A stretch of DNA of 32,577 nucleotides from Clostridia bacterium. Its GTDB lineage: Bacteria; Bacillota; Clostridia; UMGS1810. Of this stretch, positions 25,823 through 32,577 are shown piece after piece. The stretch is from NCBI GenBank assembly GCA_017416845.1, contig JAFQBA010000088.1, forward strand, positions 1 through 32,577, written 5' to 3'. The position numbers were made by a program, and so were the translations under genes. Under the pieces are notes generated by a model. The model ran no database searches. It had not been told where the DNA came from and saw nothing but the letters and a program-made list of their open reading frames with translations. Position 1 is the stretch's first letter. Every line of letters starts with the position of its first letter.

Positions 25823-26278
25823 ATGTATGATATTGTTTCCGATATTGTAAAATATATTTTTGTGTTCATCGTCTATATGTTTATCCTGAGCATTGCAAGA
25901 CTCATTTATCTCGACATATCCGATGCAAAAAGGCGCGAAGCCACATCGGGAAAGGGATATGCCTATTTAAAGCTTGTTAACCTCAGACGAAACCTTAAGT
26001 TTAAAATGCACGAAAGCTACAGCATAAAAGATATGGCATACATCGGAAGAAGCCGAAAGAGTCAGATATATATCGACGATCCTTACATGTCCAAGAATCA
26101 CGCAAGAATCTTTTTGCGTGACGGACATTTTTACATAGAGGATCTCGGCAGTACTAACGGAAGCTTCTTAAACGGAAGACGCTTACCAAAGCAACCTATC
26201 CGTCTCAAGGATACCGATAAATTGTCATTCGGAAACATAAGCTTTATCTTTGTGGATAATATGGAAGCGGAGAATTGA
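25823..26278 (+). CDS. Membrane-anchored FHA-domain protein
   Basis: This 151-residue protein has a short N-terminus and one hydrophobic helix at about 10-30, a basic linker, then a cytoplasmic FHA domain from about residue 65. The phosphothreonine-binding residues are present: GRS at 75-77, S90 and H93 in SKNHA, and DLGSTNGSFLNG at about 107-118. FHA domains read phosphothreonine signals from Ser/Thr kinases such as PknB/PrkC. It starts seven bases after uvrA with AAGGAGTG upstream, and is followed at once by a SEDS glycan polymerase. That pairing is familiar from cell-wall loci of Gram-positive bacteria. It suggests the protein links kinase signalling to the polymerase. Confidence 0.88.
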   Translation: MYDIVSDIVKYIFVFIVYMFILSIARLIYLDISDAKRREATSGKGYAYLKLVNLRRNLKFKMHESYSIKDMAYIGRSRKSQIYIDDPYMSKNHARIFLRDGHFYIEDLGSTNGSFLNGRRLPKQPIRLKDTDKLSFGNISFIFVDNMEAEN

Positions 26279-26282
26279 TGAT

Positions 26283-27554
26283 ATGACAAAAATGCGATTC
26301 AGACCAATGCTTTACATAACCTTGGTCAACATAATAGGTTTTCTTATGCTGTTTTGGTTCAGCGAAAACAGTGACAAAACCTATATATACACCTGTCTGA
26401 TAATCTGTGGTATAAATATTGTAATGTATCTTTTGCTTTATTATCTTGACTATGGCGATTTATATCTGTTTCTGACGGTATCCATGTTGGTTTCTATAGG
26501 TTTAATCACCCTATGCCGACTTGATATTGCTCACCATTCATACGACTTCGGTCAAAAGCAGATACTTTGGTTTATAATAGGCATTGCAACCTATTTTATC
26601 ACACTCATAGTTTTTGGTAAGCTTACACTGTGGAATAAACTAAAATACGTGTATATGGTTCTTACTTTTGCACTTATAGCCGCAACACTTCTGTTCGGTC
26701 AGGTTGTTAACGGTTCAAAAAACTGGATATATATAGGCAGTTTCTCTATCCAACCTTCAGAATTTATAAAAATTCTTTTTTGCCTGTGTATATCATGCTT
26801 CTTTTCCGCCATCCCCCCAAAAGATGCAATAAAAAAAGACAAACGTGCAAGGTTATACGGAATTCCGCTTGATGAGATTATCATGCTCATATATGTATAT
26901 GCGTGCATGGGATCGCTTGCCTTGTTCCAAAAAGAGTGGGGTACTGCACTTCTGCTTTTTCTCATCTATTTTACAATGTGCTTTATATACAAAACAAACA
27001 CCGTTATTAAGCTGGTAAACTTCATCATTATTCTTCTTGCGGTTTTCATGGGAACCTTCCTGCTTTCCGGTCATATCGGTGTCAGAGTAAGCGTGTGGCA
27101 AGACCCGTGGAAGGATCCGTCCGGCTCCGGATATCAAATAATACAATCACTGACAGCCATTGCATCGGGAGGATATTTCGGTGTTGGCATAGGAAACGGC
27201 ATGCCTCAGGTTATACCATTTGCAGAATCAGACTTTATCTTTGCCGCAATTTGCGAGGAAATGGGGATGTTTACCGGATTTGCCATAGTTCTTCTTTATT
27301 TTATACTTTCATATCGCGGCATAAAAATAGCGATAAAATCCGCAAACACTTATATGAAATCAGTTTGTCTCGCCCTCGTAATTGCCATAGGATTTCAGAC
27401 ATTTATCATCATAGGCGGCGTCATAAAACTGATTCCCCTGACAGGAATCACCCTGCCGTTTGTAAGCTATGGCGGAAGTTCGATGATAGCCTCATTCATA
27501 ATGATAGGAATTATGAGCGCTGCCGCATTACACGAAAGAAAAGCAAAGAAGTAA
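26283..27554 (+). CDS. FtsW/RodA/SpoVE (SEDS) peptidoglycan polymerase
   Basis: This 423-residue protein has about ten membrane helices. Family marks are VNGSKNWIYIG followed by IQPSEFIKI, then GYQIIQSLTAIASGGYFGVG, and FVSYGGSS near the C-terminus. SEDS proteins join lipid II into glycan strands, normally with a class B penicillin-binding protein. No such partner is encoded next to it here; the operon ends instead. It cannot be split reliably into FtsW, RodA or SpoVE from sequence alone. The ATG at 26283 has GGAG ten bases upstream, whereas the longer frame starting at 26250 would overlap the FHA gene and has no site. It is the last gene of the uvrB operon, before a strong bidirectional terminator. 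Confidence 0.9.
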   Translation: MTKMRFRPMLYITLVNIIGFLMLFWFSENSDKTYIYTCLIICGINIVMYLLLYYLDYGDLYLFLTVSMLVSIGLITLCRLDIAHHSYDFGQKQILWFIIGIATYFITLIVFGKLTLWNKLKYVYMVLTFALIAATLLFGQVVNGSKNWIYIGSFSIQPSEFIKILFCLCISCFFSAIPPKDAIKKDKRARLYGIPLDEIIMLIYVYACMGSLALFQKEWGTALLLFLIYFTMCFIYKTNTVIKLVNFIIILLAVFMGTFLLSGHIGVRVSVWQDPWKDPSGSGYQIIQSLTAIASGGYFGVGIGNGMPQVIPFAESDFIFAAICEEMGMFTGFAIVLLYFILSYRGIKIAIKSANTYMKSVCLALVIAIGFQTFIIIGGVIKLIPLTGITLPFVSYGGSSMIASFIMIGIMSAAALHERKAKK

Positions 27555-27629
27555 TTGCCCATATCTGACCGACAAAAAATGCTGATTGTCAGAGTTATTC
27601 AAAGCAAAAACCTTTATTATTAAAAAGAA

Positions 27630-27690
27630 AAGCGAAATTGCCGATTAAACCGTTAAAAGACCGGTTCAAGCAACTTCGCTTTTTATTTTG
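27630..27690. terminator. Bidirectional intrinsic terminator
   Basis: AAGCGAAATTGC at 27630-27641 pairs with GCAACTTCGCTT at 27670-27681 (11 of 12 positions), and AACCG pairs with CGGTT inside. A T-rich run follows on the plus strand and an A-rich run precedes it. It can therefore stop the SEDS gene transcript from the left and the SLH gene transcript from the right. Confidence 0.9.
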
Positions 27691-27703
27691 AAAATAAAAG
27701 CAA

Positions 27704-28987
27704 TTAATAATATTCAGCTATAACCTCTGTTACCCTGCCCTTTGAAAGTCTTACATATACAGCTGACCCCTCATCAAGCGATATTACTGAATCAAATTCC
27801 CACCTTTTCTTTCTTCCGTTCTCAAAAATGTCTGCATCTACCGATTTTAAAACATTCACCATAAAAGTGCCGCTGTTATTTTTGAGTGTCAATGCAATAG
27901 TGTTGGTTTTAACCTTTTTTTCAACAAGCTCACCATATAAAAATTCATACTCTGCTCCGCTGTCATAAGCACCAAGTCGCTCACCGTTTATGGGGATAAC
28001 CGATGATGAAAGAAAATTATCAAATCCGCCTCCAAAAGATGTAAGCACACAGATGTTATCTATGTGAGTTAAAAATGTCATGTCAATTATAAAAACATCT
28101 CCGGGAGCAATTTGCGAAAGATCGGTTTTACATCCTATGACCTTGGCATCGTCTTCTTCAATAACCGATGTATATACCTTTGTCTCTCCGCCTGCTTTTT
28201 TGTATGTAAGCTTATATGCCACATCACCTGATTTTTCAGAAATCACAGTTGCCGAATCAGTAACAATGAATAAATCTTCATAAGGGTAGACTGTGAAAAT
28301 GTGGTCAAGTCCTTCAAAAATATCGTCTTTATCATCGGTTACATTTTCATCATCCTCAGGGGCAGCCACAGGTTCATCTTCAATCTGCCCAGGTGTCGAC
28401 AATTGTGCTTCATAATCCAAAGCACGGACAATAAGCACAGCAGCTTCAGCTCTCGTAACAGGATTATCGCCACGTATTTCGTCGTTTTCATACCCCTCGA
28501 TTATGCCATGCTCCACGCCCGATGCCACAAATGGTGCAATTTTTTCGTCAACGCTTTCCCAGTCAGAAAACATGCCGTTCATATCCGCATTTGAGGCTTC
28601 AAAGCCAAGAACCTTTGCAAGGGAGTAGGCAATCTCTGCTCTTGTGGCACTGCGGTCGGGTTCATAGGCTTTGCCGGGAGTGTACATAACATTGGCAGTA
28701 CGTAAAATCCAATCACCTGCCCAATGATTGGTATCAAATTCGAAATCCACATCAGCACCTGCTGAATCAAAATCAAACGCAAGACAAAGCATTTTTGCAA
28801 ATTCAGCTCTTGTGACATTATTGTTTGGTTTGAATGTACCGTCCTCATATCCGTTTATAACACCTGCATCTGCAAGCTTTTCAATTGCGTCCTCTGCCCA
28901 CACAACAGAGTTTGTGTCATCAAAAGCAAACACGGTGTGAGACATAATCATCGTTATGCAAATTATAATAGTCAAAATTCTTTTCAT
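27704..28987 (-). CDS. Exported protein with three SLH domains and an uncharacterised C-terminal region
   Basis: This 427-residue protein begins with a signal peptide (MKRILTIIICITMIMSHTVF, probable cleavage after AFA-like residues at about 20-22). Three SLH modules follow at about 26-70, 78-125 and 130-180; modules 1 and 3 show GVINGYEDGTFKPNNNVTRA and GYENDEIRGDNPVTRAEAA. They should hold the protein to the cell wall through a pyruvylated or other secondary wall polymer. An acidic linker (about 190-220) leads to a beta-rich C-terminal region of about 200 residues that I do not recognise. The start at 28987 has AAAGGAAGTG upstream; the longer frame to 29029 would destroy the signal peptide. 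It is a single-gene unit divergent from pflA. Confidence 0.85.
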   Translation of the reverse strand: MKRILTIIICITMIMSHTVFAFDDTNSVVWAEDAIEKLADAGVINGYEDGTFKPNNNVTRAEFAKMLCLAFDFDSAGADVDFEFDTNHWAGDWILRTANVMYTPGKAYEPDRSATRAEIAYSLAKVLGFEASNADMNGMFSDWESVDEKIAPFVASGVEHGIIEGYENDEIRGDNPVTRAEAAVLIVRALDYEAQLSTPGQIEDEPVAAPEDDENVTDDKDDIFEGLDHIFTVYPYEDLFIVTDSATVISEKSGDVAYKLTYKKAGGETKVYTSVIEEDDAKVIGCKTDLSQIAPGDVFIIDMTFLTHIDNICVLTSFGGGFDNFLSSSVIPINGERLGAYDSGAEYEFLYGELVEKKVKTNTIALTLKNNSGTFMVNVLKSVDADIFENGRKKRWEFDSVISLDEGSAVYVRLSKGRVTEVIAEYY

Positions 28988-29014
28988 GAAAAATTCACTT
29001 CCTTTCGTGAAATA

Positions 29015-29040
29015 ATTATACCATAACATCTCGTTGTTAT
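29015..29040 (-). promoter_or_regulatory. Likely SLH gene promoter with palindromic spacer
   Basis: On the minus strand TATAAT occurs at 29020-29015. The usual -35 position holds AAAATA, a poor match. Instead the spacer is a palindrome, ATAACA-N6-TGTTAT, at 29023-29040. A weak -35 with a palindrome in the spacer suggests a regulated promoter, though the evidence is only this arrangement. Confidence 0.45.
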
Positions 29041-29120
29041 TTTCGCCAAAAATTCACATTTAATTTTATTGAAATTCTACACATAGCTTACAACAGTCCT
29101 CAACCCATCTGTTTTCGCAT

Positions 29121-29160
29121 ATATTGTGACCAAAAAATATTCAAACCACAATATATTGTG
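29121..29160. promoter_or_regulatory. Palindromic activator-like site upstream of the pfl promoter
   Basis: CACAATATATTGTG at 29147-29160 is a perfect 14-base palindrome centred about 72 bases before the predicted pfl transcription start. A further half-site, ATATTGTG, at 29121-29128 is the inverse of CACAATAT at 29147-29154. The location suits a CRP/FNR-like or other dimeric regulator acting from upstream, but the sequence is not a textbook FNR, Rex or CcpA site. Confidence 0.5.
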
Positions 29161-29190
29161 ATTAATATTGAAAAATTTCCAAAAAACATA

Positions 29191-29219
29191 TTGACAAATG
29201 TTCAAAAACAAGATATACT
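29191..29219 (+). promoter_or_regulatory. Consensus promoter of the pflA-pflB operon
   Basis: TTGACA (29191-29196) and TATACT (29214-29219) are separated by 17 bases. Transcription should start near 29226, exactly where the riboswitch P1 helix begins, so the switch is the first element of the transcript. Confidence 0.85.
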
Positions 29220-29225
29220 ATAGAA

Positions 29226-29318
29226 GTCATATGACTGACGGAAGCGGAGTACCGCATGGGAGTATGACTATAATGTGCCGACCGTCTGGGCGAAACTTGT
29301 CCGGGTGGCCGTTTTTTT
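29226..29318 (+). ncRNA. ZTP (pfl-motif) riboswitch with overlapping intrinsic terminator
   Basis: P1 pairs GTCATA (29226-29231) with TATGAC (29263-29268). The conserved TGACTGACGG follows P1, P2 is GCGG-AGTA-CCGC (29244-29255), then GGGAG (29258-29262). After a short linker comes GCCGACCGTCTGGGC (29277-29291). GACG (29237-29240) can pair with CGTC (29283-29286) as the family pseudoknot. The alternative structure is a terminator, 29279-29291 with 29299-29311, followed by seven T. The two structures share CCGTC, so ligand binding should prevent termination (an ON switch). ZTP signals shortage of 10-formyl-tetrahydrofolate, and PFL supplies the formate used to make it. Confidence 0.93.
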
Positions 29319-29364
29319 GACTCATGTCATCGCAATTGCCCCCGAAACATTTACGGAGGTTATC

Positions 29365-30090
29365 ATGAAAAAAGGCAGAATACTGTCGGTCGAATCCATG
29401 GGACTGGTTGACGGTCCCGGAATAAGAACCGTAATATTTTTCAAAGGTTGTCCGCTACGATGTCTTTTTTGCCACAATCCCGACAGTTGGGATTCAAATG
29501 GAGGAGAGCTAATCTCATCGGAGGACCTGATGAAAAAAATCATTCGTTTCCGCCCCTATTTTGAACGAAGCGGCGGCGGAGTTACATTTTCAGGCGGTGA
29601 GCCTCTTTTACAAAAAGAATTTCTCACAGAAATGCTTCAAAAGTGCAAAGAAAACGGGATTCACACTTGTCTCGACACTTGCGGTGCAGGCATTGGAGGC
29701 TACGAAGAAATTCTGCCCCTTTGTGACCTTGTGCTCTATGATGTTAAAGCAATCGACGAGGCAGGCTACAAAAAGATGTGCCGTGCGTCAATTGCCGAAA
29801 CACAAAAATTCACAAAGGTTTTGTCTAAACTTGAAATCCCCACTGTTGTTCGTCAGGTTGTGGTTCCCGGCATAAATGACAGTGATGAATATATGCATTC
29901 CCTTAAAACCTATATAGAAAAACATATTCCCCACGCACATTCGGTTGAGCTTTTGCCATATCACAAGCTCGGAGAACACAAATACAAAGCTCTTAATCTC
30001 GAAATTAAGCTGTCAGACGTCCCTGCAATGGACAAAAAAAGAACCGATGAGCTTTGGGAAAAACATTTTAAACACTACGAAAGGAGATAA
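29365..30090 (+). CDS. pflA: Pyruvate formate-lyase activating enzyme (radical SAM)
   Basis: This 241-residue radical SAM enzyme installs the glycyl radical on PFL. The 4Fe-4S cluster cysteines are C29, C33 and C36 ([12 protein letters not shown]), and the SAM-binding GGEP lies at about residue 78 in FSGGEPLL. The length is standard for PflA without extra ferredoxin domains. The ATG at 29365 has GGAGG five bases upstream. A longer frame starting at 29275 would run through the riboswitch terminator and is not real. It precedes pflB by four bases, the reverse of the frequent pflB-pflA order, and both are controlled by the ZTP switch. Confidence 0.95.
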   Translation: MKKGRILSVESMGLVDGPGIRTVIFFKGCPLRCLFCHNPDSWDSNGGELISSEDLMKKIIRFRPYFERSGGGVTFSGGEPLLQKEFLTEMLQKCKENGIHTCLDTCGAGIGGYEEILPLCDLVLYDVKAIDEAGYKKMCRASIAETQKFTKVLSKLEIPTVVRQVVVPGINDSDEYMHSLKTYIEKHIPHAHSVELLPYHKLGEHKYKALNLEIKLSDVPAMDKKRTDELWEKHFKHYERR

Positions 30091-30094
30091 CATT

Positions 30095-32326
30095 ATGGAG
30101 AACAAAAGAAAAGATTTTGTTGGCGGATTATGGGAAACCGAAATTAATGTCCGCGATTTTATACAAAAAAACTACACCCTTTATGAAGGAGATTCATCAT
30201 TCCTCGCATCACCAACCCAAAAAACACAGAAGGTGTGGGACAGATGTGTTGAGCTTCTCGCCGAAGAAAGAAAAAAAGGCGGTGTTTTAGACGTTGAAAC
30301 AGAGAGAGTATCAGGAATTTGTAATTTTGCTCCCGGATATATCGACAAAGACAACGAAGTTATTGTCGGTCTCCAGACGGACGCTCCTTTGAAACGTATG
30401 GTAAACCTCTACGGCGGTCTCAGAATGGCGGAGCAATGCCTGGATAAATACGGCTACACACTCAACGCAGATATTCATTCTCATTTTGCACAATATCGCA
30501 AAACCCACAATCAGGGGGTCTTTGATGCCTATCCGTCTGAGGTAAGAGCCGCAAGAAGTGCAGGTCTCTTAACCGGTCTTCCCGATGCCTACGGCAGAGG
30601 CAGAATCATCGGTGACTACAGACGAGTTGCCCTTTACGGCATTGACCGACTCATTGAAGACAAAAAGCATGATATGAAAAAGCTTGAAGGCGAAATGACC
30701 GACAGTACCATCAGATTGCGTGAAGAAATTTCAATGCAAATTAAAGCCCTCGGCGAAATAGCACAAATGGCAGATACCTACGGTGTTGACATAAGAAAAC
30801 CGGCAGTTTCTGCAAAGGAAGCCGTTCAGGCTCTCTACATTGCCTACCTTGCCGGCACAAAAGAAAACAACGGTGCCGCAACTTCCATAGGCAGAACTTC
30901 GACATTTCTTGATATATACATTCAGCGCGACCTTGAAGCAGGCATCATAACCGAAGATGAAGCACAAGAGCTTGTAGATCAGCTCATCATAAAGCTCCGT
31001 CTCATAAGACATTTGAGAACCCCCGAATATAACGAGCTTTTTGGCGGCGACCCCACATGGGTAACCGAATCTGTTGGCGGAATAAGCCTCGACGGCAGAC
31101 CCCTTGTTACCAAAAACTCTTTCCGCTATCTGCACACTCTCATTAACCTTGGTTCTTCACCCGAACCAAACCTCACGGTTTTGTGGGATGAAAAACTTCC
31201 CGAAAACTTCAAAAAGTACTGTGCAGAAATTTCAATTAAAACCGACTCCATTCAATATGAAAGTGACACTGCAATGCGCCCGCTCTACGGTGATGATTAT
31301 GCCATTGCATGCTGTGTGTCTGCTATGGGAATGGGCAAACAAATGCAGTTCTTTGGTGCAAGATGCAACATTGCAAAAAGTCTTCTCTATGCAATTAATG
31401 GCGGCGTGGATGAAAATTCCCAAAAGCTTGTTGTTCCCGGCATCGAACCTATTACCGACGAAGTTTTGGACTTTGACAAGGTTTGGGAGAACTATGAAAA
31501 AGTGCTTGAATATGTTGCGGGAATGTATGTTAAAGCCAACAACATCATTCACTATATGCATGATAAATATGCCTACGAAGCAAGCCAGCTTGCACTTCAC
31601 GACACCGATCCCGAAAAGCTCATGGCATTTGGCATTGCAGGTCTCTCCGTTGCCGCAGACAGCCTTTCGGCAATTAAATTCGCAAAAGTAAAGCCCATAC
31701 GCAACGAAGACGGAATTGCAACAGATTACATAACCGAGGGCGATTTCCCCAAATACGGAAATGACGATGACCGTGTTGACACTCTGGCTGTGGACATTGT
31801 GAAAAAATTCAGCTCCGAGCTGAAAACCCACAAGCTCTATCGCAATGCAAAGCACACCCTTTCTGCACTCACCATAACAAGCAATGTTATGTACGGCAAA
31901 AAAACAGGTTCAACTCCCGACGGCAGGAAGCTTGGCGAACCCCTTGCACCCGGTGCAAATCCCATGCACGGCAGAGACAAATCCGGTGCTCTTGCATCGC
32001 TTAACTCTGTTGCAAAAATCCCCTACAAAGATGTTTGCCAGGACGGTGTTTCAAACACATTCTCCATTGTTCCCGATGCACTCGGCAAAAATGAAGAAAT
32101 GAGAATTTCGAACCTTGTAAACATTCTTGATGGTTACTTTGCTCAAGGTGCTCAGCATCTCAATGTAAATGTTCTCAATCGTGAAATGCTTATTGAGGCC
32201 TATGAAAATCCCGACAAATATCCAATGCTTACCATAAGGGTTTCGGGATATGCCGTAAACTTCCACAGACTTTCAAAGGAACAACAACTTGAAGTTATTT
32301 CAAGAACATTCCACGAAAGAGTGTGA
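30095..32326 (+). CDS. pflB: Pyruvate formate-lyase (formate C-acetyltransferase)
   Basis: This 743-residue glycyl radical enzyme converts pyruvate and CoA to acetyl-CoA and formate in anaerobic metabolism. The adjacent catalytic cysteines C406-C407 occur in [20 protein letters not shown], and the radical glycine is G718 in [10 protein letters not shown] near the C-terminus. These match the E. coli enzyme closely, so it is a true PFL rather than a diol dehydratase or choline lyase relative. The ATG at 30095 follows AAGGAGATAA; the longer frame back to 29945 overlaps pflA in another frame. Besides ATP yield, its formate feeds one-carbon and purine synthesis, which explains the riboswitch. Confidence 0.97.
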   Translation: MENKRKDFVGGLWETEINVRDFIQKNYTLYEGDSSFLASPTQKTQKVWDRCVELLAEERKKGGVLDVETERVSGICNFAPGYIDKDNEVIVGLQTDAPLKRMVNLYGGLRMAEQCLDKYGYTLNADIHSHFAQYRKTHNQGVFDAYPSEVRAARSAGLLTGLPDAYGRGRIIGDYRRVALYGIDRLIEDKKHDMKKLEGEMTDSTIRLREEISMQIKALGEIAQMADTYGVDIRKPAVSAKEAVQALYIAYLAGTKENNGAATSIGRTSTFLDIYIQRDLEAGIITEDEAQELVDQLIIKLRLIRHLRTPEYNELFGGDPTWVTESVGGISLDGRPLVTKNSFRYLHTLINLGSSPEPNLTVLWDEKLPENFKKYCAEISIKTDSIQYESDTAMRPLYGDDYAIACCVSAMGMGKQMQFFGARCNIAKSLLYAINGGVDENSQKLVVPGIEPITDEVLDFDKVWENYEKVLEYVAGMYVKANNIIHYMHDKYAYEASQLALHDTDPEKLMAFGIAGLSVAADSLSAIKFAKVKPIRNEDGIATDYITEGDFPKYGNDDDRVDTLAVDIVKKFSSELKTHKLYRNAKHTLSALTITSNVMYGKKTGSTPDGRKLGEPLAPGANPMHGRDKSGALASLNSVAKIPYKDVCQDGVSNTFSIVPDALGKNEEMRISNLVNILDGYFAQGAQHLNVNVLNREMLIEAYENPDKYPMLTIRVSGYAVNFHRLSKEQQLEVISRTFHERV

Positions 32327-32376
32327 CTTTTATTTTGACATTTCAGGCTGTATATATTTAATTTTATATCGTACAT

Positions 32377-32416
32377 TAGCCGAAATATGCAGTTGGATAA
32401 CTGTATATTTCGGCTA
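32377..32416 (+). terminator. Intrinsic terminator after pflB
   Basis: TAGCCGAAATA (32377-32387) pairs exactly with TATTTCGGCTA (32406-32416), and CAGTT pairs with AACTG inside around GGAT. The following bases are T-rich but interrupted (TATATTTGTATTT). It lies 50 bases after the pflB stop. Confidence 0.85.
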
Positions 32417-32501
32417 TATATTTGTATTTCAAATTTGAGTTTATCGGGCTAAGTACAAATGAGGTTGAAGCAATTCGCTAATGCACAAAATGCCATCGGG
32501 G

Positions 32502-32577
32502 GACGGTTGCTGACAGATGAGCGAAGCGAAATCCTTTGGCACATAAATTCAAAATTTTGTGTCAAAGCAGCTCCGTC
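32502..32577. repeat. Nested inverted repeat at the right edge
   Basis: GACGG at 32502-32506 and GCTG at 32509-32512 pair with CAGC (32568-32571) and CCGTC (32573-32577). An inner hairpin runs from TTTGGCACATAAATT (32535-32549) to AATTTTGTGTCAAA (32553-32566). The GAGCGAAGCGAAATCC segment between them resembles the repeat at 5129-5207. It looks like one end of a dispersed repeat that may continue beyond the window. No gene is visible from 32417 to 32577. Confidence 0.5.

Noticed and set aside
29275..29364. Longer N-terminus for PflA
   Set aside because: These codons lie in the riboswitch expression platform; the ATG at 29365 has an ideal ribosome site and gives the standard PflA length.
31232..31855. 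Minus-strand open frame inside pflB (207 codons)
   Set aside because: It is antisense to the catalytic core of pflB, with no independent support.

Overview
The window looks like a chromosomal segment of an anaerobic, low-to-mid GC Clostridia-type Firmicute, probably gut or rumen. The grounds are strong Gram-positive GGAGG ribosome sites, TTGACA/TATAAT promoters, occasional TTG starts, an SLH-domain surface protein, a pyruvate formate-lyase system behind a ZTP (pfl) riboswitch, and dispersed hairpin repeats of a kind I associate with Oscillospirales-like genomes. I cannot name the genus from sequence alone.

Region 1 (about 160-20910) is a large surface-polysaccharide locus, almost all on the minus strand. 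A consensus promoter near 20900 starts an eight-gene operon. In order it encodes a membrane-bound nucleotide-sugar 4,6-dehydratase (PglF/WbpM type), a PLP sugar aminotransferase (PglE type), an initiating phosphoglycosyl transferase (PglC/WcaJ type), a hexapeptide acyltransferase, a GT2 glycosyltransferase, a TupA-like ATP-grasp enzyme, a GT-B-like protein and a GT4 glycosyltransferase. A DUF4143/AAA ATPase with its own promoter interrupts the locus at 11102-12418. The locus then continues with a Wzy/O-antigen-ligase-type polymerase, a second TupA-like ATP-grasp enzyme, a Wzx-type flippase, a surface-carbohydrate transferase and a CMP-sugar cytidylyltransferase. A divergent acyltransferase-3 gene (4033-5112) lies among them. 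The left end holds a serine-acetyltransferase-like enzyme, a NTP_transf_5 protein, and a sugar-1-kinase resembling galacturonokinase beside a sugar nucleotidyltransferase. Together these genes can make activated sugars, build a lipid-linked repeat, decorate it with acyl groups and possibly amino acids, flip it and polymerise it.

Region 2 (20974-27690, plus strand) is an apparent uvrB-uvrA-FHA-SEDS operon. It combines nucleotide excision repair with a membrane FHA protein and a FtsW/RodA-family glycan polymerase, and ends at a bidirectional terminator at 27630-27690.

Region 3 (27704-32416) holds an SLH-domain exported protein on the minus strand. Divergent to it is pflA-pflB behind a consensus promoter, a palindromic activator-like site and a ZTP riboswitch with a built-in terminator. 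Both window edges (1-120 and about 32500-32577) carry non-coding palindromic repeats.

The most notable items are: three 13-bp repeats spaced exactly 33 bp apart across the promoter of the DUF4143 ATPase; the ZTP switch over pflAB with a visible pseudoknot/terminator conflict; the galacturonokinase-like kinase/nucleotidyltransferase pair; and the uvrBA-FHA-SEDS gene order. I found no CRISPR array, transposase, integrase, tRNA or rRNA.
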